DNA of 41,063 bases. Origin: Dysgonamonadaceae bacterium. GTDB taxonomy: Bacteria > Bacteroidota > Bacteroidia > Bacteroidales > Azobacteroidaceae. Position 1 is the stretch's first letter. Each line of letters begins with the position of its first letter. The notes under the pieces were generated by a model, which was not told the origin of the DNA, did not search any database, and saw nothing but the letters and a program-made list of their open reading frames with translations. The stretch is taken from assembly GCA_031256775.1 (NCBI GenBank), contig JAIRPX010000335.1, positions 1 to 41,063 on the forward strand. Reading direction: 5' to 3'. Positions 27,601 through 34,608 of this stretch are shown here, in pieces. The position numbers and the translations under genes are program-made.

Positions 27601-30600
27601 GCACTTCATCATCATCTAATTGCCTGTCGAATAATATAACTTCGCTCAATACGCCTGCCAGGGTACGATTATAGTAATAAGCCGGTCCCAACATGGAGGC
27701 TTTTTGAAAATCTATATTACTCCAGTTAAATCGGCCTGAATTAGTATTTACCGTAGTCGAATCCTCATTCCCGTTAAACCGGAAATATGCTCGATTAGTA
27801 CCACCTGAACTATTAGTACGGGTCTGATACCCCAGAATAGAAGTCGCGCCCGGAGTAAATAAATTGACACTGCCCCATATTTCATTGCCGTCTGCTCTGA
27901 AACGTCCTACCATATTACCTTTATTATCCTTATAAGCCGAATAACCCGGCTTCGGAATATAACTAAACTTCACACCTCCAAATGAAAGCGTATAGAAATA
28001 TTCAGAAGTGTCAAAATTGTTATTTACAAGGAAATATGCCGTATGCTTGCCATCCGGTGGTCTTGACCAGGGCATTATATTAGTTGCCGGATTAATCAGG
28101 TAGGCGCCATAACGGTTATTGGCCGCTGCCCAAAAACGAACTGAGGGATGGTAGTTCATCAGTGGGGAATTTTTTTTCAAAACAGTATAGCGGTGATTGT
28201 CTGATACATCTCCACCACTATACGAGTATGTTTGTTGCCTTACTAAGTCCTTCCATTCCAAAATTACAGGCAGCTCATTTTCTTCCGGCAGTTTGTCGGG
28301 ATAGGCCGCCAGCTTGTTGTCGGAAGTGGATATATCACTTACGGTCAATGAAAGCTCGTCGTTGGCGCTGAGCCACAAGCGCAATCCGTTGAGTATACCA
28401 CCGGGCCCCGGAGCAAACCCTATAGCCTTGATATATTTGTAGTTCTTGCCAATATCCACCGTTGCATTAGAAAGGCTAATCATATAAAACTTGGTGGAAG
28501 CAGGCGGAAAGGCATCGCTGTTTGAAACAAGGATGTACTGAAAGTCTGACGAAGCTACCTTTAAACTCACTGTCATTGAATCGATGTTTGTCAGCTGCGT
28601 CTTATATACGGGACTTTGGATGTTCAATCCATTGATCGCCGAGATTTGTCCGTTTTCATATTGATCGCTATCGTTGATTCCCGACAACGGCTGAATAATG
28701 TTTCCGCTAGCTGAGCCGAACATAAGGAAAGTCCTGTCATCGACGAAGGTTCCGTCATTCTGACTGTTAAGAGTTTCCAGTTTGGAGCCTATATATGCGG
28801 TCAACAAGGGACTGGTGCTACTGACGCCTTGCTTCTGGTAGAGGCCTGCCAGCTCGTCGCACCCGATACCGAAAATATTGCTGTTATAATTGGCGTCTCT
28901 AATCCAGACGGTATCGCCGTTGGAATTGATATATGGATCGTTGTTATTCAGCGTGATACCGTATTTTATGGCAAGATAGGAATTGATTTTTCTTAAATCA
29001 ATCCCTGAATTTACATTTTCCAAAAACGGATATGCAGCTTTTGGACGTTTCAACATGATTATTTCCTGAATATCGGCTTTTACACTTCGGGAGCCAACGG
29101 TTGTGAGATTCCAGTAACCGCCGCCAAGTACGATCTGATTATTTACCGCGCCGGCTGCCGTAGTGGCGTTCGCTATCTGCAAGCCATTAAGATAGTGCCG
29201 TATACCGTTTACGGTTCCGCCCTGACCGTTATTGTTATCAACAGTGACCAGCGCTGTTGCGTCAAACGGCACCGCACCCAAATTTCTTCGGTTAGTAGTC
29301 CAGCCTATAGACAATATGTCACTGTTATTATTTTCGTAACCAAGCGCGTAACTCTCCCCGTTATATAAATTTCCACCTGCAAAGTTCAGAATATTCTGAT
29401 AAGGAAATCCGGCATTACTTGCCTTATATACCAGAATGAAAGAAAAAGCGTCACTTGTAGTCAGGTTAATACCGTTTTCCGATTGTAACCGATTAGGCAC
29501 TTTATCTTGGCCAATCGGACGGAACTGCACGGCAGGGTGGAAATTTTGGCCTGTCACTTTTTGGGGTGGTGTCTTTTTTGTCCAGTTTGCCGGTTGTGTA
29601 AAGTTACCTATCGCGTCGTCAATGATGTTTTTCCAAACACCGTTGTTGTAAGAGTCGGGAGTTAGCCACATAGCAAGACCTGCACTGTTTATGCCGCCGG
29701 GCATTACCCTAAAGTATGCAATTGAAATATAATCCCCATCGTTAATTTCTACACCCGTAGCCGTCTTTGCCGTAATCGGGTAAATACGAGTATTGTTCAC
29801 GGCAAATATAGAATCTGTGGAAACAAGTATATATTTTGCGGTTTCGGAAAGAACTCTTATGTTCACGGTTTGGCCGATGCTCTGCGTAGCCAAACCTGCA
29901 ATTGTAATCTGCGCTTTATATACGGCTGCGCTACGGTAATTGATTTTTTCGCCAATAACGTCATTAGTAAAAGCTGTGCCTGCCGGATAATTATAAATGC
30001 TGTCGCCAAACCTGCCATTGGAGCCAAGCAACAAATAAGTTTTATCGTCGGGAAAATTACCGGTATTCTGATTGTTGGTCTCAGCAAAAAAGCCAAGAGC
30101 CACAGCTATCCGGTCGTCGTTCATACTTCGTGATTGTTTCTGATTTAATCCTGAGGCGTCGTCGCGGCCTATACCGAACACATTATGACTGTAGACGGCG
30201 TCGTCGGCATGATTTCCCCTGCCGTTGGCAACGTTCCATACATTATAGCCATCGGAATTGACGATATTGTCCTGTGCGAAGCTGGTGTCGGTTTTTTTCA
30301 GTTCCAAACCGTATTTTATGGCCAAGTAGGATTGTATTTTTCTCAGCTCGATGGTACTGATTGCCGTGTTGCCCGTCGTGGAAAGAATAATGACTTCCAT
30401 AATTTCGCCTGCAAAAGGAAAATTATCACGAGTTCCGCCCTGTCCCAGCTGCATTTTTACAGCTATGTTGTTGTGAAGCGTCCAGTTATTACCCCGACCG
30501 CTTTGGGCTCCACCGGATCCGGATCCGGTCCAATAAGGACTTCTCCGTCCATTCAGATATATGGCAGCAAAATCGCCTGAACCGGTTCCGTTATTGGGGA

Positions 30601-31219
30601 CAATCCACGAAATAAGCCCTTCTTTCCGGTCGTTATCGTTGAATCCATTACTGTCCGAACTTCCTGTCGGTCTTAATGTTGTATTGAATCCGGTACTTAT
30701 TCTTCTCTGCGAACCATGACTCGCACTATTGCCGGCCCCTGTCCAAGAAACGCCGGAATTCGGATGTTGATAATCCGATCCCCAGCTTTGTGCAGGATAC
30801 ATACAAATAATCGGCATAGCATAGTCTCTTGTGTAATCATACGGCTTACTGACGGTAAAAACATAATACGACTTGTTCGCATTCGGAGTAAAAGCCGTAT
30901 TGGAGATCAGGGTCAAGTTTCTGTCACCCGTAATTGCACTCCAAAAGAGCGAAGGCTGAAAATTAAATGCGCCTTTTTGCATATAGGTCGGCACCGGATC
31001 CGAACCTCGCCGCACAAAATCCAGTCCTTTTCCCGACATGTCTGTCCAGGTAATAACGCTTGCACCATTGGCGGGCGGCGTACTTTGCACTTCATCGGCT
31101 TTGAGCCAGAGTTCCACATCATACAAGGTATTGCCGGGTTTTTGTGCCACTACCTGCAAAGTTGCAATACAGGCAATTGCAAGAATTAAAATAATAATAT
31201 GTCTGTAACGGGATTCCAT
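21647..31219 (-). CDS. Giant multidomain T9SS surface protein (3,190 residues)
   Basis: Signal peptide at residues 1-25 (IACIATLQVVAQ). Three tandem modules follow, at about 34-505, 508-935 and 938-1380. Each has a LamG/concanavalin-like part beginning with a strand such as VELWLKADE, LAMWLTPDS or LRLWLSAND, and a closing signature SYLAIKYG or SFLAFKYG (DUF8202-like). An unassigned stretch leads to a DUF11-like domain near 1670. A right-handed beta-helix of the Pmp type begins near 1955 (IFVDEQATN; GAAIYSAG repeats). Two IPT/TIG domains lie near 2430 and 2540. The end is a type A T9SS sorting domain (VSVYDVTGRKLTEQN near 3146; GIYVLRTGKF). The make-up suggests a large adhesin or carbohydrate-binding surface protein. 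It follows the fimbrillin genes at a 137-base gap and may be cotranscribed. No protease or glycosidase motif was recognised. Long open frames on the opposite strand are shadows. Confidence 0.88.
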   Translation of the reverse strand: MESRYRHIIILILAIACIATLQVVAQKPGNTLYDVELWLKADEVQSTPPANGASVITWTDMSGKGLDFVRRGSDPVPTYMQKGAFNFQPSLFWSAITGDRNLTLISNTAFTPNANKSYYVFTVSKPYDYTRDYAMPIICMYPAQSWGSDYQHPNSGVSWTGAGNSASHGSQRRISTGFNTTLRPTGSSDSNGFNDNDRKEGLISWIVPNNGTGSGDFAAIYLNGRRSPYWTGSGSGGAQSGRGNNWTLHNNIAVKMQLGQGGTRDNFPFAGEIMEVIILSTTGNTAISTIELRKIQSYLAIKYGLELKKTDTSFAQDNIVNSDGYNVWNVANGRGNHADDAVYSHNVFGIGRDDASGLNQKQSRSMNDDRIAVALGFFAETNNQNTGNFPDDKTYLLLGSNGRFGDSIYNYPAGTAFTNDVIGEKINYRSAAVYKAQITIAGLATQSIGQTVNIRVLSETAKYILVSTDSIFAVNNTRIYPITAKTATGVEINDGDYISIAYFRVMPGGINSAGLAMWLTPDSYNNGVWKNIIDDAIGNFTQPANWTKKTPPQKVTGQNFHPAVQFRPIGQDKVPNRLQSENGINLTTSDAFSFILVYKASNAGFPYQNILNFAGGNLYNGESYALGYENNNSDILSIGWTTNRRNLGAVPFDATALVTVDNNNGQGGTVNGIRHYLNGLQIANATTAAGAVNNQIVLGGGYWNLTTVGSRSVKADIQEIIMLKRPKAAYPFLENVNSGIDLRKINSYLAIKYGITLNNNDPYINSNGDTVWIRDANYNSNIFGIGCDELAGLYQKQGVSSTSPLLTAYIGSKLETLNSQNDGTFVDDRTFLMFGSASGNIIQPLSGINDSDQYENGQISAINGLNIQSPVYKTQLTNIDSMTVSLKVASSDFQYILVSNSDAFPPASTKFYMISLSNATVDIGKNYKYIKAIGFAPGPGGILNGLRLWLSANDELSLTVSDISTSDNKLAAYPDKLPEENELPVILEWKDLVRQQTYSYSGGDVSDNHRYTVLKKNSPLMNYHPSVRFWAAANNRYGAYLINPATNIMPWSRPPDGKHTAYFLVNNNFDTSEYFYTLSFGGVKFSYIPKPGYSAYKDNKGNMVGRFRADGNEIWGSVNLFTPGATSILGYQTRTNSSGGTNRAYFRFNGNEDSTTVNTNSGRFNWSNIDFQKASMLGPAYYYNRTLAGVLSEVILFDRQLDDDEVQRLESFLAFKYGITLHPSNTATGRFDYTFSNGTVIWEGNTASGKFADFYHNIAAIIRDNAARLNNRHSHSTNAGSLLHIGVAGTRLSDDGSEVGELENDLEAVVFGDDGHSGNKSVSIPCVEFKNRFERKWLIHKVTKNDRPVAMLVGAQDNHILTIGSDAATIDYYSKLTAAYNLYLIVADSPDSINRGLYKAVIPMSYINGEHQCNYIFSEKDTYITFGWTQNTDGGCYSTIPFESKKQFNWKQWTLNRVSNPVSLGKGEVDLDDGIRVDTTFITFANGITTGSYCPRSVSLPKNGIKILRQKGSIDPNSKVTTTIVFNDPVLADFFISGLDSRHQQYDEVTITGYCNTTPVIPKLTYAGDPAKAFFEIRANKARVTKNRSVYNPADKNGIVNIAFETRGVTRIVIEYTIKNRVYGSSPNWIYISPVNLRQTPLPPIINEDGLSFSKQVQEHNITTCDDAEYSFYLQNTNCEDKYVSFVDTLPSYMSWKAESVILDSINGLSNPKLAINKYAGSNILTIDSLVIPCGSTVKITAVAEMDERAPSGNYLNRASIAYERIKNNVVTNTVAFSIDRETHKDYTAFYATHQARLDKVKFVAVASSASYIAGDSIEVTLTIDNPNIFITDSYMNLNWDAGFKFAGDSIITNDIENKYIIYPNPKDTTASLFILAGSENNEEGFTLQMGKTTITFKLKAPDEKDLVFEKDEFGNPTGLVSPLNVYYEFSTGMDDPCLLKALSEMTGTLVIPFLGIKRIFVDEQATNVTDTTGLNNGMSWENAFLRFADALEVARNYPSIDSIFVAKGTYRPIFQPTGASGSAGRQDLTFDLPDNVKIFGGFENRLNGMAYDLDDRPNKNTTVLSGDMSGNTGVDTNDVYHVLTAIHSRGVEMDGFSVKDGYARGNDSLMIDNVPVKRYRGAGAYIADTASIVFRNMNFNGNRAGATDGGGAAIYSTRKSSVTIEESTFSSNAGTLGVAILNDSAAIINARNLIFTGNSAMSGAAIANFAVFNLDSARITGSTADSGAAIYSAGITNINRLIVDSCFNTGQTVDSSIIYSFNGDRLLLTNSLLRGNVGGIVIGDNTLDSLINCTLAGNKKTAIILTQTTSNFALINSVVYGNENSVKNNGGTYMQKYSLVQDVDSTSNGNVSGINRPGDYPRFSELKGYSLAPNTLGDYHTLNGSPVVNRGDSTYVKGRFPVDLDGGTRIWHQVDMGAYEEQSDNIEIKRVVPDFGPNIGGRYTNNSATGTPSGIDTTATGYIFLIGEGFTHGIRDITFGGVPAIGVNVLHDTILTCIPPAVDVNLTQWIVNDPKWYEGTVKITLTASNYLMDTIYYRYRHPIIIDSISPGNGPFSGGTQVKIFGHNFLPHDGSDSISVTFSLLPSDANPAVADTIKVTNDTIVVTTSAHPVNYVAVTVDNALEKTSLTGNPLPFTYYPTVFIVNGKWSTAYNWEEQSSDSIFPYPKSVIRIKANCEQDIDVDMDSITVYQGKSYTLDAGKKLNANVFTLKDNASFLNRGGIMNAIRQNLEHLLIKGRNWYVSSPMQGNTPPTIYPALGRDTLGSDLDMISNNEWRVEYYDEKAHIWVRESKNMPFVTGLGYTAYSKEADIAVKFSGTYSDGDQRIAALTRQNDSHPKRGFNLVGNPFPSYWRWTADNTQAVNLYSTIWYRTNVGMPPTDSTYQFWAYNAAGNVAVAPGWENEIHASPYSLAYIPPMQAFWVRIQDGQSSGTLTFTNDRRSHSNHGSNILKSVEATENEMRPLLRLTLTGGATSDETVIYADPTAQTGFDDYDSDKMFAGAGTELFTLPDAATNNERHELVINGLPLITDGTEITIGFQADETGSFSFRAKEILNLDTLDVILQDKWRKEEFNLRSDAAYNFTSGSTPNVERFSIVFRRSAGTGLPSVSGNGDNLLAFSEKGGRIIVVLQTGNLQGSAGKVSVYDVTGRKLTEQNISTGERTVLKGIFAEGIYVLRTGKFSVKVAVKND

Positions 31220-31255
31220 TGTATCTCAGTATTTATTTGTTCCCGCGTACGCAAT

Positions 31256-31350
31256 CAAACGTACACGGGCCGATTTTTTACAGGTTGCGTCTTAGGGCGC
31301 AACGTCGTTGCTGCGCGGCTTGTAGAGACAAGGCAATGCCTTGTCTCTAC
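31256..31350. promoter_or_regulatory. Palindrome cluster before the giant gene
   Basis: Three things are packed here. A 29-base palindrome has 14-base arms GTAGAGACAAGGCA (31322-31335) and its complement (31337-31350) around one base. Two alternative hairpins share the CGCAAC segment at 31298-31303: GTTGCG (31284-31289) pairs with it, as does GTTGC (31307-31311). On the minus strand TACGTTTG (31263-31256) matches a -7 box but has no -35-type partner at the right distance. A termination/antitermination switch or a local promoter are both possible. Confidence 0.5.
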
Positions 31351-31356
31351 ATTGAT

Positions 31357-32487
31357 TTACGGATTAACAGTCGACACCGGCGTATCCCAATCTTCAACCT
31401 TGACATCAAAACTAATTGCCTGATTAATAATATCATCAAAACTAATATTCAACGCATACTGACGACCAAACTCAAAAGTTAAACCTTCTTTAGCTGCCGT
31501 CGGATTTATATTGTTTATATCTTTAAACGCAATTTTAGCTGTTTCCGTAATGTTGGAAACTCTATAACTTACTTCCAGATAAAAGTCGCCAGGGTCAGCT
31601 ATCGAATTGTTGTTTTCGTTTACTGTCGTTTGCGGTAATATTAACATTCCCTGTTCTTTGGAAACAACGTAGGTTGGCAAAACTGTAGATGCCGGCACCG
31701 CCACGCCTGAAGGAGGAAGTACGTAAGTATATGACTTTTTCTGCTGGCCTGGAATAGTCCATAATACTTTATATTCGTTAAAACTACTTGTCGACGTTAT
31801 CGTGTTATAGCCTTTATTGATATTTACCTCGCTAGTTGCACCTGACCAACCGGTAGCGTCAATATCAAGCGTGCCTTCCTCATACAGGTTTACGAGTTTA
31901 ATAGAATCGATAATAACTGTTTCGCTCGTTTTATTTTTAGCTGTTACATATACGCGGCTCAAGGCATGTTTAAAGTTGAGAGTAACGTTCTTAGAGAAGT
32001 CTGCCTTAACCTGTTTGGTATAAGCGACCAGCAGGTCTTCCTGCGAATTGTCGCCCTTAGTTTGCTCCGGTTCTCGAACTGTATATGTAATTGTGTTAGT
32101 AGTACCTGTTTTGCCTAATCCATTCGTAATATTTGGGCTTACAGGCGAATATGCAGAAAATTCAACTTCGCTATCGCCTGCAAAATAAAAAACTTTTGGA
32201 TTATAGTCGAATCCCCCACCTTCCTTGCGATATACTATTGTAGCGAGCATTGTCGCTTTAGCATTCGCACCTTTGCCGGTTACATCTCCATAAGCATTTA
32301 CCACAAAAGCGTTCATATAAGTATCCGTAGTTCCGGGTACTTTGGGAGAGGGCAAGCTGCCTTGCACACGGAACGAAATTACCTGATTGTTTGCGGGATC
32401 CTCAACGGGTTCATTGTTGGAGCATCCTGTCCATAATCCGGCTAATGCCAGAAGAAACAATCCTAAACATAAATTTTTCTTTTTCAT
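31357..32487 (-). CDS. Fimbrillin family lipoprotein (Mfa-like)
   Basis: The 376-residue lipoprotein has Cys22 (LAGLWTGC). It has the fimbrillin (Mfa_like_1) layout: VISFRVQGSLPS at the start of the mature protein, then FYFAGDSEVEFSAYSP and DNSQEDLLVAYTKQVKADF. NVTLNFKHALSRVYVTAKN near 170 and the closing FEFGRQYALNISFDD and VKVEDWDTP complete it. The QEDLLVA and F-HA-SRV blocks are shared with the neighbouring DUF5119 fusion, so the two are related by duplication or exchange. It is likely a structural or minor subunit of a second surface fibre. The gap to the upstream gene is 61 bases. Confidence 0.85.
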   Translation of the reverse strand: MKKKNLCLGLFLLALAGLWTGCSNNEPVEDPANNQVISFRVQGSLPSPKVPGTTDTYMNAFVVNAYGDVTGKGANAKATMLATIVYRKEGGGFDYNPKVFYFAGDSEVEFSAYSPVSPNITNGLGKTGTTNTITYTVREPEQTKGDNSQEDLLVAYTKQVKADFSKNVTLNFKHALSRVYVTAKNKTSETVIIDSIKLVNLYEEGTLDIDATGWSGATSEVNINKGYNTITSTSSFNEYKVLWTIPGQQKKSYTYVLPPSGVAVPASTVLPTYVVSKEQGMLILPQTTVNENNNSIADPGDFYLEVSYRVSNITETAKIAFKDINNINPTAAKEGLTFEFGRQYALNISFDDIINQAISFDVKVEDWDTPVSTVNP

Positions 32488-32548
32488 AATGAAGAATTTT
32501 TAATTAATTAATTTTATTTGTTATTTTATAAGAATAATTATTATTAAT

Positions 32549-34591
32549 CTACGGAATATCTAAAGTTAGCTGCAACTCATACTGCCGCCCGATTTCAAAA
32601 GCAAATCCAACCGGCAATAGCTGCAGTTTGCTGCGTGAATCCAGATACAGCTCGCCGCCCGTCGGCAAAACCGAATATATATCGTATTCCACATATACCG
32701 CCGCATTGCCTGCTGCTTGGGGTATTACAAATATCCCGTCGACGCTGTTCAGCAGCGCGGTATATTGATCTTCTATGACAACGGCGCCCGATATTAGCCT
32801 GAACCGGTAATTCGACAGGCTGTCGAGGTCTGTCCATAACGTTACATTTCCATTGTATCTGAAATGGTCACCAACTTCCATCGGGATACCGGTGCTGTAA
32901 CTGCCGCCAACACCGTCCGGCTTCAGCTCAAGTTTTCCCGCCGCATATACATTTCTCAAATCCACGCACGTGACCTTGATGTTGAAATTACCATAATCCT
33001 TGTCGGTTTTCGCCTTAACAGTTACTCTGCTAAAAGCATGTCTGAAATTTATCGGTACAGGATTGGATTGCGGCGACGTGCGGTTTTGTACAGCCACCAG
33101 CAAATCTTCCTGATCATCGTCTACTATCAAGGGCGAAGGTCGTTCGCCAGTACCGGGAGGCGGTTCTTCACGCTCTTTGTGCGGCATGGAATATCCGATT
33201 ATCGGCGGGACGTTCAGATTTCCGCCATTATTGTACAATCCTTTGGTAAGGTGCTTGATTCCGGCGGGTGCATATGCGTAAAAATCTATCTCTCCCGAAG
33301 ACGGCCAGAATTTTTTAGGCGCATAATCCCAAATCAGACCGCTTTCGGGCTTATAAACATACTGTTCGTTAAAAACGAGCGACGGCGACATTCCTCCACC
33401 GCTATGTATCCCGTTTATCACGAAGTCAGGAATAGTGGTGTAAGTATTGATAGCCGCCCGCAAGGCTCCGGTACGCGCCGTACTGCCCGGCATGGGGACA
33501 TTTACTATATCGCCCCAGTCGCCAATGCCGACCAAGAATCCGCCGTCGCCCGTATTGTTGCTCCTGTCAACCGTCAACCGGTTATCGTTAAAAAGGATGA
33601 TATCGTATCCGCCGTTGCGTTGACGCCATGCGAGCTGTTCTTCCGGAGTTCCTTTTTTGCCCATTGCGCTGTCGATTTGACCGGCTACCGTATTTTCCCA
33701 TGCGCCGTAATAGTAGTCATTGCCTGTATTGATAGCTTCTACGGTCAAGCGGAAACGGTGATCTTTCGCATTGAGCGGCCCGAAAGTAACGAATTTCCCT
33801 GTTATCCAGTCGCGCGTCCATCCGGTGAGCGTGTCGGAACTGTTCCAGTTCGGATTCTTGGCGGCAAAGAGCGCTTTTTCCGTATCAGTCCAGCGCGGGC
33901 TGTTTTGTCCATCCTTGATAGCTTCTACGCGTGAGAAAAGTATGGTAGAAGGCGACGCGGCGAGTTTTCCGCTTGCGGGAAAATAAGATCCCGACATGCC
34001 GGATATGGCGCCGCTATTCCGTGTTATGTATTCGGCGCCCTTCACATCGTATATCAGGAAGGAAAATTCCCTCAATATATCTTTAGGATAAAAATTTACG
34101 GTAACGGTATCTTCAGACAATGGCTGTTCAAGATCGATCGTTTGTTTGCGGCTGTCGATATAAAGCCGATAGGGATAGGCTTCGGCCACTGTAACCTCTC
34201 CGGGCAACTGAGGAACGAACGAATTGTATGTACCTGTTGAACGAATGTTATAGACCTCAAAATCTTCATACGTACCGTTACTGCGGAAAGCCAGGTTGAC
34301 ATTTCCGTTAAAGTCGAGGCACATGGCGTTGTATACATCGGTATAAAGCCATTCCCGTCCTCCATAAACATTCATGTTAGAGGCGATGATGTTTTCTCCT
34401 TTTGCCGGATACCAGTGTACGGTCATGCCGCTGGGGAGCGTCGACAAATCGCCTATACTATCCCAATGAATAACGACATTGATGGGGATATTGCCGGTAG
34501 ACGGACACGGATCGAGATCCATCTGTCGACAGAAAGTAAAACCCAGCAACAGAGTAAAAAATCCTGCAATATATGTAATAAACCGTTTCAA
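32549..34591 (-). CDS. DUF5119-fimbrillin fusion lipoprotein
   Basis: The 680-residue product has a lipoprotein signal with Cys21 (LLGFTFC). Residues ~30-240 look like DUF5119 (INVVIHWDSIG, the MTVHWYP strand, AYPYRLYIDS). Residues ~240-680 are a fimbrillin-type domain (EIDFYAYAPAG, then VDDDQEDLLVAVQNRT). They also contain NFRHAFSRVTVKAKT and end FAFEIGRQYELQLTLDIP. Usually these are separate proteins in Bacteroidales fimbrial loci. The start giving a proper signal is TTG at 34591; no in-frame ATG precedes the signal, so either TTG is used or a frame error lies nearby. It starts 17 bases after the upstream DUF3575 gene. Possibly a tip or linker subunit. Confidence 0.75.
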   Translation of the reverse strand: MKRFITYIAGFFTLLLGFTFCRQMDLDPCPSTGNIPINVVIHWDSIGDLSTLPSGMTVHWYPAKGENIIASNMNVYGGREWLYTDVYNAMCLDFNGNVNLAFRSNGTYEDFEVYNIRSTGTYNSFVPQLPGEVTVAEAYPYRLYIDSRKQTIDLEQPLSEDTVTVNFYPKDILREFSFLIYDVKGAEYITRNSGAISGMSGSYFPASGKLAASPSTILFSRVEAIKDGQNSPRWTDTEKALFAAKNPNWNSSDTLTGWTRDWITGKFVTFGPLNAKDHRFRLTVEAINTGNDYYYGAWENTVAGQIDSAMGKKGTPEEQLAWRQRNGGYDIILFNDNRLTVDRSNNTGDGGFLVGIGDWGDIVNVPMPGSTARTGALRAAINTYTTIPDFVINGIHSGGGMSPSLVFNEQYVYKPESGLIWDYAPKKFWPSSGEIDFYAYAPAGIKHLTKGLYNNGGNLNVPPIIGYSMPHKEREEPPPGTGERPSPLIVDDDQEDLLVAVQNRTSPQSNPVPINFRHAFSRVTVKAKTDKDYGNFNIKVTCVDLRNVYAAGKLELKPDGVGGSYSTGIPMEVGDHFRYNGNVTLWTDLDSLSNYRFRLISGAVVIEDQYTALLNSVDGIFVIPQAAGNAAVYVEYDIYSVLPTGGELYLDSRSKLQLLPVGFAFEIGRQYELQLTLDIP

Positions 34592-34608
34592 TTTTGTATG
34601 CCGTATAA

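Noticed and set aside
32864-33934. 356-codon open frame on the plus strand
   Set aside because: It is antisense to the DUF5119-fimbrillin gene in a G+C-richer region where shadow frames are expected. The product is Arg/Tyr/Ile-rich with no recognisable motif.
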